Of a stretch of 24,066 bases of DNA, positions 1 through 6,891 are shown piece after piece. This stretch comes from DAHVFY01 sp040388665 (lineage in GTDB: Bacteria; Chlamydiota; Chlamydiia; Chlamydiales; Rhabdochlamydiaceae). Numbering within the stretch: the stretch's first letter is position 1; each line of letters begins with the position of its first letter. The notes under the pieces were generated by a model. The model had not been told where the DNA came from, made no database searches, and saw nothing but the letters and a program-made list of their open reading frames with translations. The position numbers and the translations under genes were made by a program. Location: contig JAZKBL010000062.1 in NCBI GenBank assembly GCA_040388665.1, forward strand, positions 1-24,066. Reading direction: 5' to 3'.

Positions 1-589
1 AATCAGAGTCTGATGGATAGTACACCGGCTTGTTCTTCTCTGCGATCTGTGTCTTGAGAGAGAGTGTGTCTTCTTCGAACTTCTTCTCTAGAGCATCATA
101 CTTATTGTTTCCCTCTGTGATTTTATTATTCAGATCGTTGCAGAGATCTTTGTGTTTAGTTCGATCTTCTTGGATCTGGAGAGAGAGTTTGTGGTTCTCG
201 TTTTCTACTGCATTAGTTCTGTTATGCATTAACTCAAGTTGTGATGATACCTTCTCCATAGTCGTATTCATGTTCTCCAGTATACCTTCAAGAGTGTTTA
301 CTCTCCCTCTTAGTACCACATTCTCTTGTCTTAGGTTGTCGTTCTCCCTTCTGAGGTCCTTGTTCTGACCGAGAGCTTCATTGAGAGAATAGTTGTTATC
401 CGTCACACTCTTGATATCCCCTCTACACACAGGACACAAGGCTATGGACTTCTTGTATACCTCTCCGATGAACTGTGAGCTGAAAGAGTGCCCACAGTTA
501 AGGGTTCTCGCATCACCTTCAAGGTCAGTCATGTATACGGGGCATATGTATCTGTCGAGGTCAGGGTCTAGTATGATGTTGTTGCTCAT
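1..589 (-). CDS. RING/U-box-like coiled-coil protein, copy 1 (3' end beyond window)
   Basis: Reading leftward from the ATG at 587-589, an open frame of 196 codons runs off the left edge without a stop. Residues 1-14 are the same as in the second copy (start 2483). A zinc-finger-like N-terminus follows: C16-P-V, C32-G-H34, and C52-P-V-C55. This resembles RING/U-box domains, which recruit E2 enzymes in ubiquitin ligases. The canonical ligand set is incomplete: position 19 is Tyr and the residue after the CGH box is Ser. A long charged heptad-like stretch (about residues 70-185) predicts a coiled coil, and an Asp/Ser run begins at the window edge. The frame has four more residues than copy 2 in the coil. 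An effector acting on host ubiquitin is plausible because bacteria lack ubiquitin, but no secretion signal was identified. That this is a real gene is fairly sure; the activity is inference. Confidence 0.75.
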   Translation of the reverse strand, partial: MSNNIILDPDLDRYICPVYMTDLEGDARTLNCGHSFSSQFIGEVYKKSIALCPVCRGDIKSVTDNNYSLNEALGQNKDLRRENDNLRQENVVLRGRVNTLEGILENMNTTMEKVSSQLELMHNRTNAVENENHKLSLQIQEDRTKHKDLCNDLNNKITEGNNKYDALEKKFEEDTLSLKTQIAEKNKPVYYPSDSD

Positions 590-946
590 TGTGTTCTCAT
601 AGTTAAAATTTAGTTTTTCAGTTCAATTACAACGTTAAAATGCTGATTTTACGGATTATGCATATGCGAAATCTTTAGAACAACTTATTTGTATCTTTAT
701 TTAAATCACCTCGAAGATTTAGAAAAATGACGTTTAAAGCGCATTGTAAACGCATTTTATTAACAATGATTAGCTATCATTTATTGAGGCGTTTTCTATA
801 GGAACACGTCAGTCGTTGGGGGAAATATTTCTTTTTTTTACATAAAAGACAGCGCAAAACTCGTGAATTTTGGAAGACAAGTGAAATTCAAATGAAAATG
901 ATGGGGCAGGTAGGACTTGAACCCTAGGGCCAACGGATTATGAGTC
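590..946. repeat. Long direct repeat, copy A (upstream region of RING-like gene plus tRNA-flank segment)
   Basis: These 357 non-coding bases read the same as 2484-2840 in my base-by-base comparison (constant offset 1894, no indels seen). The part nearest the gene (590-677) presumably holds its promoter. From 678 the segment also matches 6330-6597, the natural downstream flank and 3' half of the tRNA, with scattered substitutions and short indels. The repeat ends at 946 inside the anticodon stem-loop sequence. Confidence 0.9.
903..946 (-). pseudogene. tRNA(CAU) 3'-half remnant, att-like scar 1
   Basis: The reverse complement matches the intact tRNA at 6554-6627 from G30 of the anticodon stem through the anticodon loop, T arm and 3' acceptor strand. 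There is a small change in the variable/T-stem region (CCTAGGG where the intact gene has CCACG). There is no 5' half, so it cannot make a tRNA. It fits an attachment-site duplication left by integration into the tRNA gene. Confidence 0.85.
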
Positions 947-1348
947 GCTTTCCCTTCCACAAACCAGCATAAATCAGAATACATAGGCATGGACAAATCA
1001 ATGGTTTATGAAGTCATCAATTGTGTTGCTTTATGCTATTTTATGCCAGCCTTTTCCAGTCTAGTGCGTAAAATTTGCGTAATAGCTTTAAGCTATTGAA
1101 ACCAGGTGAAGGTGATATTTTTATGCTTTCAAGCCTTGTTTGAAAAATCAGAATGTTAATGCTACAATGTCTGAATTTTTTTATATAAAGCCTCTTGCAG
1201 AGCATCGAAGGTAGTATAGATTTCATCTATAATGATTTCTCAGCATCTGCAAGAAACATATTCAGCTTAGGAAAACTCGTGGAGTTTTCAGTTAGCCAGT
1301 TTTTTTGTTGTACCAGATCATGAAAAAACAATCCCCTTTATGAGGTTG
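947..1348. other. Gene-poor stretch with decayed coding fragments
   Basis: No intact gene is supported in these 402 bases. On the minus strand between about 1160 and 1315, two adjacent frames read protein-like text: one with NWLTENSTSFPKLNMF, then after a frame change DEIYTTFDALQEALYKK. Both are closed by stops, which suggests a frameshifted remnant, possibly of a transposase; the family cannot be fixed. A 17-base palindrome (AATAGCTTTAAGCTATT) lies near 1080-1097. The 61-codon minus-strand ORF at 1041-1226 looks accidental. Confidence 0.45.
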
Positions 1349-1350
1349 TT
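1323..1350 (-). terminator. Probable Rho-independent terminator of the 141-aa gene
   Basis: On the minus strand, AACAACC pairs with GG(a)TTGTT around a short loop (1327-1350), followed directly by a T run. It starts at the stop codon of the 1349-1774 gene. The stem is short and has one bulge, so this is moderate evidence. Confidence 0.45.
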
Positions 1351-1774
1351 AACCAAAAAAGCTCCTGATCCATGATAGAATTCTCTCACAGATGGTTGGT
1401 GGTCTCTCTATTACTCGTTGCTTTTCCTTCTTCTTGTGATGAGTAATAACTATGGGTTCTCTCTCTATCTTTTTAACACCTATACCCTCCGAGTTCATAA
1501 TCCTGTCGTGTCTTTCTTGCATTATCTTTCTGCTTTCCTCAGCTTCCGCTAGTCTCCGAGTAGAGTTCTCTGCCACTCTATCCACTAGGGCTACGGTCTC
1601 ATCAGCCTGCCTGCTTAGATCTGAGAGGGCGCTTGCTAAAGTATCTATCCCTCGTATAGCTCTATCACATAAACTCTGTGCTTCTCTAGCCAACTCTAGA
1701 CGTTCACTCATGATGTTGTTGTTTTGTGACAGGGATGACACCACCCCTGTGCTACTACTAATTTCTCTGACCAT
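1349..1774 (-). CDS. Small coiled-coil protein downstream of RING-like copy 2
   Basis: This is a 141-codon frame whose start overlaps the end of the RING-like gene by 17 bp in a different frame, so the two are probably translationally coupled. Residues about 22-90 are Ala/Leu/Glu/Arg rich with heptad spacing and predict a coiled coil. A basic patch (HHKKKEKQR, about 111-119) follows. The last residues (ILSWIRSFFG) are hydrophobic and could be a short amphipathic or membrane-contacting helix. I recognise no family. An internal ATG (MSERLEL, codon 22) is an alternative start. It could be a partner of the RING-like protein, or the tail of a once-longer protein split by a frameshift; copy 1's matching region lies outside the window. 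Confidence 0.6.
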   Translation of the reverse strand: MVREISSSTGVVSSLSQNNNIMSERLELAREAQSLCDRAIRGIDTLASALSDLSRQADETVALVDRVAENSTRRLAEAEESRKIMQERHDRIMNSEGIGVKKIEREPIVITHHKKKEKQRVIERPPTICERILSWIRSFFG

Positions 1775-2483
1775 TTAATATCCTAGTTAAGTGTTTACAA
1801 GATAATACATCGGCTATGAAAGCACCTGCCTTCGAGAAGGGTGGAGGGCTTACAACGATCTGTTGTTTCTTAGGGAGGGGTACGTCATCATCGGAGTCTG
1901 AGTCTGAATCAGAGTCTGATGGATAGTACACCGGCTTGTTCTTCTCTGCGATCTGTGTCTTAAGAGAGAGTGTGTCTTCTTCGAACCTCTTCTCTAGAGC
2001 ATCATACTTGTCCTCTCCCTGTTTTATCTTCTCACATAGCGCTTCATGTTTAGTTCGATCTTCTTGAATCTGTAAAGAGAGTTTGTGGTTAGCCTCTTCT
2101 GAATCAGTCGTTCTCTTATTGACTATCTTAAATTGAGAAGAGATGTCCTTGAGGGTAGTGTTCATGTTTTCTAGTATATCTTCCAGTGTACTTACTCTCC
2201 CTCTTAGCACCACATTCTCTTGCCTTAGGTTGTCGTTCTCCCTTCTCAACTGCTTGTTTTCTCCTATTGCTTCACTTAACACATAGTTATTTTTTGAAAT
2301 GTGCTCTATCGGTTCTCTGCATATAGGACAATCTTTAATAGCATTCTTATAGATATCTTTAATGAATTGGGAGCTGAAGGGATGTCCACAACTCAAGACA
2401 CGCGAGTCTCCCTCCAGGTCAGTCAGATGTACGGGGCATATGTATCTGTCGAGGTCGGGGTCTAGTATGATGTTGTTGCTCAT
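1758..2483 (-). CDS. RING/U-box-like coiled-coil protein, copy 2
   Basis: This is a complete 241-codon gene. The N-terminus has C16-P-V-H19, C32-G-H34 and C52-P-I-C55, a RING/U-box-like pattern. It lacks the full cross-brace set because Ser replaces the Cys expected a few residues after the CGH box. Residues about 70-180 form a predicted coiled coil. A (Ser-Asp) run near residue 190 is followed by DDDVPLPKK and a Pro-rich tail. It is a tandem paralogue of 1-589. Blocks such as LRRENDNLRQENVVLRGR and SLQIQEDRTKH are shared, whereas the RING loop, the stretch around 57-75 and the mid-coil differ. U-box/RING proteins in intracellular bacteria usually act as ubiquitin-ligase effectors; that role is inferred here. 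No strong Shine-Dalgarno is visible (GAGAA near the ATG). Confidence 0.8.
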   Translation of the reverse strand: MSNNIILDPDLDRYICPVHLTDLEGDSRVLSCGHPFSSQFIKDIYKNAIKDCPICREPIEHISKNNYVLSEAIGENKQLRRENDNLRQENVVLRGRVSTLEDILENMNTTLKDISSQFKIVNKRTTDSEEANHKLSLQIQEDRTKHEALCEKIKQGEDKYDALEKRFEEDTLSLKTQIAEKNKPVYYPSDSDSDSDSDDDVPLPKKQQIVVSPPPFSKAGAFIADVLSCKHLTRILNGQRN

Positions 2484-2840
2484 TGTGTTCTCATAGTTAA
2501 AATTTAGTTTTTCAGTTCAATTACAACGTTAAAATGCTGATTTTACGGATTATGCATATGCGAAATCTTTAGAACAACTTATTTGTATCTTTATTTAAAT
2601 CACCTCGAAGATTTAGAAAAATGACGTTTAAAGCGCATTGTAAACGCATTTTATTAACAATGATTAGCTATCATTTATTGAGGCGTTTTCTATAGGAACA
2701 CGTCAGTCGTTGGGGGAAATATTTCTTTTTTTTACATAAAAGACAGCGCAAAACTCGTGAATTTTGGAAGACAAGTGAAATTCAAATGAAAATGATGGGG
2801 CAGGTAGGACTTGAACCCTAGGGCCAACGGATTATGAGTC
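2484..2840. repeat. Long direct repeat, copy B
   Basis: This is the same 357 bp as 590-946, by eye without differences, placed upstream of the second RING-like gene. Positions 2572-2840 also match the tRNA-adjacent segment at 6330-6597. The sequences to the right of the break (2841 onward versus 947 onward) are unrelated, which fixes the repeat boundary in the tRNA anticodon region. Confidence 0.9.
2797..2840 (-). pseudogene. tRNA(CAU) 3'-half remnant, att-like scar 2
   Basis: This is identical to the scar at 903-946 and carries the same variable/T-stem change relative to the intact tRNA. Both scars therefore derive from one altered copy, not from two independent copies of the present tRNA gene. 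It stops at the same anticodon-stem position. Confidence 0.85.
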
Positions 2841-2991
2841 CTCATCGAACAATCAATCACAACAAGTAACAGCTCATAACCATAGCAAAGTTAAAGCTTT
2901 AAAGAGAACGGAAAGTTGTAGCTTGATGTAAAAAGTTGAGACTTGTTGCGTCGAAGTGCACCAAATTTGCACCAAGAGAATGGTGAACTGC

Positions 2992-4044
2992 TTAACCAGT
3001 TACTCGAATTGTCTTCTTACTTCCATCGATCAAAGCAATCCCTCCGTTGGGGATGATGATCTGAGGATCTGTATGACCAAAATTGAGGTTAAAAACAGTG
3101 AGCAGATTGCAGTCATAATCTTTTAATGCTTTTTTGACTGCCTGCTCTTGATTGGCTACAAATGCTTCACGGCCTTCTGTGGGCATCTTACCGCAAAACT
3201 GTGCTTTAGGACAGGCAAAGAGAAGTCCTTTGAGCTTTTGGAGGATTCCTAGTTCTCCTAATGCTGCTAAAAAGCGGTAGACAAATCCTTCTGTAGGCAT
3301 TTCTTCCGAGGTTTCAAGAAAGAGAATGCTTTCTGAGAGTTGGTCAAGAGGCGGCAAATATTTTCTGACTGAAAGATGCAAATCAAGAACCTCTAGACAA
3401 CCTCCCCATAGTCTGCCTTCAAGGATTTTATTCTCATAATTATGCCAATGCCAACCGTCGCTTTTATACAGAGGTCGTATCTTGGTTAAATTTTGGGGGT
3501 CTTCCCAATTCAAATCATAGTCGGTCCATTCAGAAGCGGTCTGGAATTCTCCTATATCTTCTTCAAAAAGTGCCTTTTTTAAATAATGCACCGTGAAGTC
3601 ATGCATTTTTCCCTGCATGGCAAATTGAGTCATGAGATTGCCTCCATAGTAAGAGACAATACCTAAATTCCAAAGTAGCAGGTGGAGGTTAGTATTATCG
3701 CTATAGCCAAAAAAAGATTTTGGATTTGAAGCAATTGTATTTACGTCAAGGTAAGGGAGAATACGGATTTGATCGTTACCGCCAATTGTAGCAATAATAG
3801 CTTTGATAGACTTATCTGCAAAAGCGGTGTTAATATCATCCGCCCGAGCTTTAGGATTTTTTTCTAAATACTCAGGACTTTTTCGTGCTGTCGGAAATTC
3901 TATGGGTTCAAGTTGAAATACTTCTCGAAGTCTTTTTAAGCCGAGTTCGTAAACCCATGGAAAAACTGAAGGCAACCCTGCTGAAGGTGATATAATAGCG
4001 ACTTTATCACCTTTTTGAAGTTTGGAGGGGATTTTAAATTTCAT
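2992..4044 (-). CDS. S66-family serine peptidase, LD-carboxypeptidase / MccF-like
   Basis: This 350-codon protein has full family length. S66 peptidases use a Ser-Glu-His triad. The nucleophile box GYSDNT is present (S115), with E244 in LETSEE and H324 in NFGHTDPQ. The N-terminus KGDKVAIISPSAG is the usual first strand. There is no signal peptide, so it is cytoplasmic. The family includes murein tetrapeptide LD-carboxypeptidases (cell-wall recycling) and MccF, which cleaves peptidyl-nucleotide antibiotics of the microcin C type. The long middle region with several Trp residues and placement behind an AadA-like gene favour the MccF side, but this is inference. It lies 17 bp downstream of the nucleotidyltransferase on the same strand, probably in one operon, inside the tRNA-bounded island. 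Confidence 0.88.
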   Translation of the reverse strand: MKFKIPSKLQKGDKVAIISPSAGLPSVFPWVYELGLKRLREVFQLEPIEFPTARKSPEYLEKNPKARADDINTAFADKSIKAIIATIGGNDQIRILPYLDVNTIASNPKSFFGYSDNTNLHLLLWNLGIVSYYGGNLMTQFAMQGKMHDFTVHYLKKALFEEDIGEFQTASEWTDYDLNWEDPQNLTKIRPLYKSDGWHWHNYENKILEGRLWGGCLEVLDLHLSVRKYLPPLDQLSESILFLETSEEMPTEGFVYRFLAALGELGILQKLKGLLFACPKAQFCGKMPTEGREAFVANQEQAVKKALKDYDCNLLTVFNLNFGHTDPQIIIPNGGIALIDGSKKTIRVTG

Positions 4045-4061
4045 AATCTAAAGGGCTCTTT

Positions 4062-4895
4062 TTATTCTTCATATAGTTTTATTCGCTTGTTGGGGTCATC
4101 GAAATTTACCAAAGGAATTTGCGCATTGATTTTATCCACCATAAAATCTGCACAAGGCTTTACGAGTACTTTGATGTCATCCCAATGCTCATTTTCTTTG
4201 CCCATACAAATCGATTTGGCACGCTTCATCACAGGTTGATACTTTTTAGGTAAATGATTCATCACCCAATCTGCTGCCGCAGGTTTAGGTCTGATAGTGT
4301 CTGTTTCCAAAGTACTCCAGATTCGAGCAAAAGTCAGTAAAACATTTCGAGTATCATGCTCAAGATCTGCGGTAAGTCTATTTACATCATGAAGCATGGC
4401 TTTCATAAAATCATGATAAGGCACTTCTACTAAAAGTTGGCTAGGTTTTAATCCCGACAAAGTTTCGCTCCTTAATAACACTTGAGTAACAAGGACCGCT
4501 AGATCAGGCATTTCATAGTTTTCCCATGGCTCAATGATGCCCTTTTCAAATGAATCCCGTAGGTACTCACCATATTGGAAATCAAAATGAGGGGGATATT
4601 GCCAAGGATTAATCATCCTCTTCTCAACGAGCGTTATTTCAAGAGGCCTTTTTGAGCTTTTCATGTAAATGCCAGAGATTTGAAGAAGCTTAGCAATTAA
4701 TTTAGCTTTTTCCTCTGAAGTTGTTGCACGATTGGTAACAGCGAACAAATCAATATCACTGTATTTTTGCAATCCGCCTACAAGAGATGAACCATAAAGA
4801 TAAACTCCTATAAGATCAGGCTCTAGAATCATTTTTAATAATTCTACGCTGTCTTTAAGTTGTTGTTGCATCTCAGGGCTATAGGTAGACTTCAT
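4062..4895 (-). CDS. AadA-like aminoglycoside nucleotidyltransferase (ANT family)
   Basis: The product has 277 residues. The ATG at 4893-4895 is chosen because GGAGG stands 7 bases before it; the frame stays open 24 codons further but without a good start signal. The nucleotidyltransferase signature is clear: YGSSLVGGLQKYSDIDLFAV (about residues 34-53), with G35-S36 and metal-binding D47 and D49. The C-terminal half carries LLTFARIWSTLE and AADWVMNHLPKKYQPV, matching the helical domain of AadA-type streptomycin/spectinomycin adenylyltransferases (usually about 260 aa). Chemistry expected for the family is AMP transfer from ATP to a drug hydroxyl; the substrate here is unknown. It sits between a truncated DUF1016 gene and the S66 peptidase gene, so it is likely island cargo. 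Confidence 0.88.
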   Translation of the reverse strand: MKSTYSPEMQQQLKDSVELLKMILEPDLIGVYLYGSSLVGGLQKYSDIDLFAVTNRATTSEEKAKLIAKLLQISGIYMKSSKRPLEITLVEKRMINPWQYPPHFDFQYGEYLRDSFEKGIIEPWENYEMPDLAVLVTQVLLRSETLSGLKPSQLLVEVPYHDFMKAMLHDVNRLTADLEHDTRNVLLTFARIWSTLETDTIRPKPAAADWVMNHLPKKYQPVMKRAKSICMGKENEHWDDIKVLVKPCADFMVDKINAQIPLVNFDDPNKRIKLYEE

Positions 4896-4917
4896 TTCTT
4901 TGCCTCCAAAAGATCTT

Positions 4918-5352
4918 TTATATATTGACATACCAAAGGCGTTCATCGAGAGATTTAACTCCCTCAAAAATAGCGATGTTATGCCCCCATGGAATATTGA
5001 AAATAGGTAGATCTTCTAATTTACCCACAGCTTGTGGGGAAATTGAATATGCCAGGTAAAATGCCCTCATTCTCCCCATATTTGTCTTGGAAAACCCTTC
5101 GATCCCTGGAAATTCATTCTGAATATCCCGTGCAACCCTATCTATAACGCCAGAGCCCCAACCATCTTTCTCCTGTCTTTCAACGATTTCTCGTCCTATA
5201 TCCCAATACAGTCGAATTAGCTCTCGATTCACTGCTAAGGCTGCTTTGAATTGAGCAGATCGTATCTTTTTCTTAAGCTGTGTTACGAACTTGGCATAAT
5301 CTGCAGAAACGGTGCCTTGCCGCTTAGAAACAATCTTTTTACTTTTTGTCAT
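4918..5352 (-). pseudogene. Truncated DUF1016/YhcG-type gene (N-terminal domain only)
   Basis: This is a 144-codon frame starting at an ATG near 5352. It has the hallmark N-terminal region of DUF1016/YhcG proteins: ELIRLYWDIGREIVERQ (about 45-61), GWGSGVIDRVARDI, then FSKTNMGRMRAFYLAY, then IPWGHNIAIF and ERLWYV. Full proteins (about 340-380 aa) continue into a PDDEXK nuclease-like domain. Here the frame stops two residues after the WYV block, and the next sequence is the leader of the nucleotidyltransferase gene. The nuclease half is therefore missing. It is best called a fragment; a residual DNA-binding or antitoxin-like role for the N-terminal domain cannot be excluded. Confidence 0.8.
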
Positions 5353-5500
5353 TTAGGTTCTCTTACCTTAGTCTTTTTAATTGCCAAGTCACAAGCTTAG
5401 TTTATGACCCAAACTCCCTGTAGATTTCAGCTCACAAATGCCATAAAACATACCAGGAAAGAGGTAAAAACTAAATAGTTTTATGACGATTTCGGCCAGC

Positions 5501-6310
5501 TTATTGCATAGAGTATCTTCGGTAAAGCATCGTTGGCAGCGCCTTATTGATATCCGTAAAGGTTGAGGAGAAATAGGCGCCTCCTCCAAACTGCTGCTCA
5601 AGCTGTTCGAGTGATTTCATGTCCAAATTAAGTAGGTCCGAAATGAAGATTAAGATGTCATAACCTGGATAGACAGAAAATCTTATATGGCAGAAAGGAA
5701 GAAGGAACAGATCGCTCAAAGGGATTTCCACTGACCCTTTATCTTCTGGAGTAAAGCAAGCATATAGATATTGAAAAGCTGTTATTGGCATGTTGCTAGG
5801 GAGAAGAAATCCCAAAATTGAAAATTTTTCTAGAAGCCCAATATTTAAAAGATAGGATGCGGAGGTCGGGGTTGGGATATGCTTAGCTTCCCATGTTCCT
5901 TCGCCCTTGATATGGGAGATTATGAAAAGAGGAGATAAGTCAGCTGAACCAGAGGGTAAAAAGGTTCCATCGACAAACTGACCTTTTTTGGTTTTACGGT
6001 CAGGGCTAATTTTAAGGTGTCCTTTCCCGTCAATATGCCAGCTAAAATGGTCTGGGCGTCTTGTCATTTCTTGAGTATCAAGATCTTTATATTTCCTTTG
6101 TTGAGAGGAATAGCAAAAGTGCAAGAAGAGTTCATTTGCTTGTGGACGCAGACTGAAGGCGTGGTAAATTTTACCGGAGGCTTCAAAACAAACGTTAAAC
6201 ACAGAAGAGTTGTTGGCATTCATGATTTGACAATAGATTTCTTTATAGCTAACTTGCTTGACCCTAACGTATACGTCATTCCTTATAATGGGCACATCCT
6301 TTAAAATCAA
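5501..6310 (-). CDS. Hypothetical protein of unknown family, possibly 5'-truncated
   Basis: This 269-codon frame belongs to no family I recognise. The only upstream start is TTG (6308-6310), without a Shine-Dalgarno. The frame stays open back into the tRNA-flank repeat that begins at 6330, with no ATG there. The native N-terminus may therefore have been lost or replaced at the island junction. The next Met is codon 30. The product looks soluble, with many aromatic residues (for example SWHIDGKGHLKISPDRKTKK in mid-protein) and alternating hydrophobic stretches suggesting a beta-rich fold. There is no signal peptide or clear membrane segment. It is the tRNA-proximal gene of the island cargo, about 150 bp upstream of the DUF1016 fragment on the same strand. 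Confidence 0.55.
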   Translation of the reverse strand: MILKDVPIIRNDVYVRVKQVSYKEIYCQIMNANNSSVFNVCFEASGKIYHAFSLRPQANELFLHFCYSSQQRKYKDLDTQEMTRRPDHFSWHIDGKGHLKISPDRKTKKGQFVDGTFLPSGSADLSPLFIISHIKGEGTWEAKHIPTPTSASYLLNIGLLEKFSILGFLLPSNMPITAFQYLYACFTPEDKGSVEIPLSDLFLLPFCHIRFSVYPGYDILIFISDLLNLDMKSLEQLEQQFGGGAYFSSTFTDINKALPTMLYRRYSMQ

Positions 6311-6329
6311 AGGGATATTAGAGGATGAG

Positions 6330-6627
<298 letters not shown>

Positions 6628-6639
6628 AAGAAAGGGAGT

Positions 6640-6668
6640 ATGATAACGTGTTAGGGGGCGGGTGGCAA
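6640..6668 (-). promoter_or_regulatory. Sigma70-type promoter of the tRNA gene
   Basis: On the minus strand, TTGCCA (6663-6668) and TATCAT (6640-6645) are separated by exactly 17 bases. Transcription would start a few bases before the mature tRNA 5' end at 6627. A GC-rich block follows the -35 box, giving a spacer of CCCGCCCCC character. Confidence 0.75.
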
Positions 6669-6711
6669 GAAAAATAGTAAAAATATAGGGAAATTGGGTA
6701 GAATTAGACTG

Positions 6712-6861
6712 CTTTCGAAATTCGCTTTGTTTGGAAAAATTGATGATTTTCGCTTTTTTCAAGATTGATTTTTGAAGACAATGTGGAAACACATGGTTGA
6801 AAAAATCAATCTTGAAAAAAGCGAAAAGCACGATTTTAACAAGCAAATGGACTTTCGAAAG
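6712..6861. repeat. Palindromic element 1 (long covarying hairpin)
   Basis: The core arms 6747-6773 and 6801-6827 are perfect reverse complements (27 bp). The 27-base loop contains its own hairpin, ATGTG-GAAA-CACAT (6781-6794). Outside the core, imperfect pairing continues: TTTGTTTG with CAAGCAAA, and CTTTCGAA with TTCGAAAG at the ends. A second element (8637-8785) has the same flank and loop text but a different core stem. It lies 30 bp upstream of the ABC-F start. It is not a simple terminator because no T run follows the outer stem. Confidence 0.9.
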
Positions 6862-6891
6862 AAGTCTTAAGGAGTTTAAATTAGGTGGAAT

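Noticed and set aside
1041..1226. 61-codon minus-strand ORF in the outer island compartment
   Set aside because: It has no ribosome site and unusual composition, and the more protein-like text lies in other frames of the same strand, so it is taken as accidental within decayed DNA.
2948..2980. Short direct repeat (TGCACCAAATT, TGCACCAAGA) near the S66 gene as an integrase arm site or CRISPR-like unit
   Set aside because: There are only two imperfect units without spacers or further copies; this is too little to call anything.
4896..4967. 24-codon N-terminal extension of the AadA-like protein
   Set aside because: The frame is open, but the strong GGAGG stands before the internal ATG at 4895, and the extension overlaps the end of the DUF1016 fragment.
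6712..6861. Palindromic elements as ordinary Rho-independent terminators
   Set aside because: The stems are far longer than needed, no T tract follows the outer stem, and the shared loop and flank text with changed stems is not expected of terminators.
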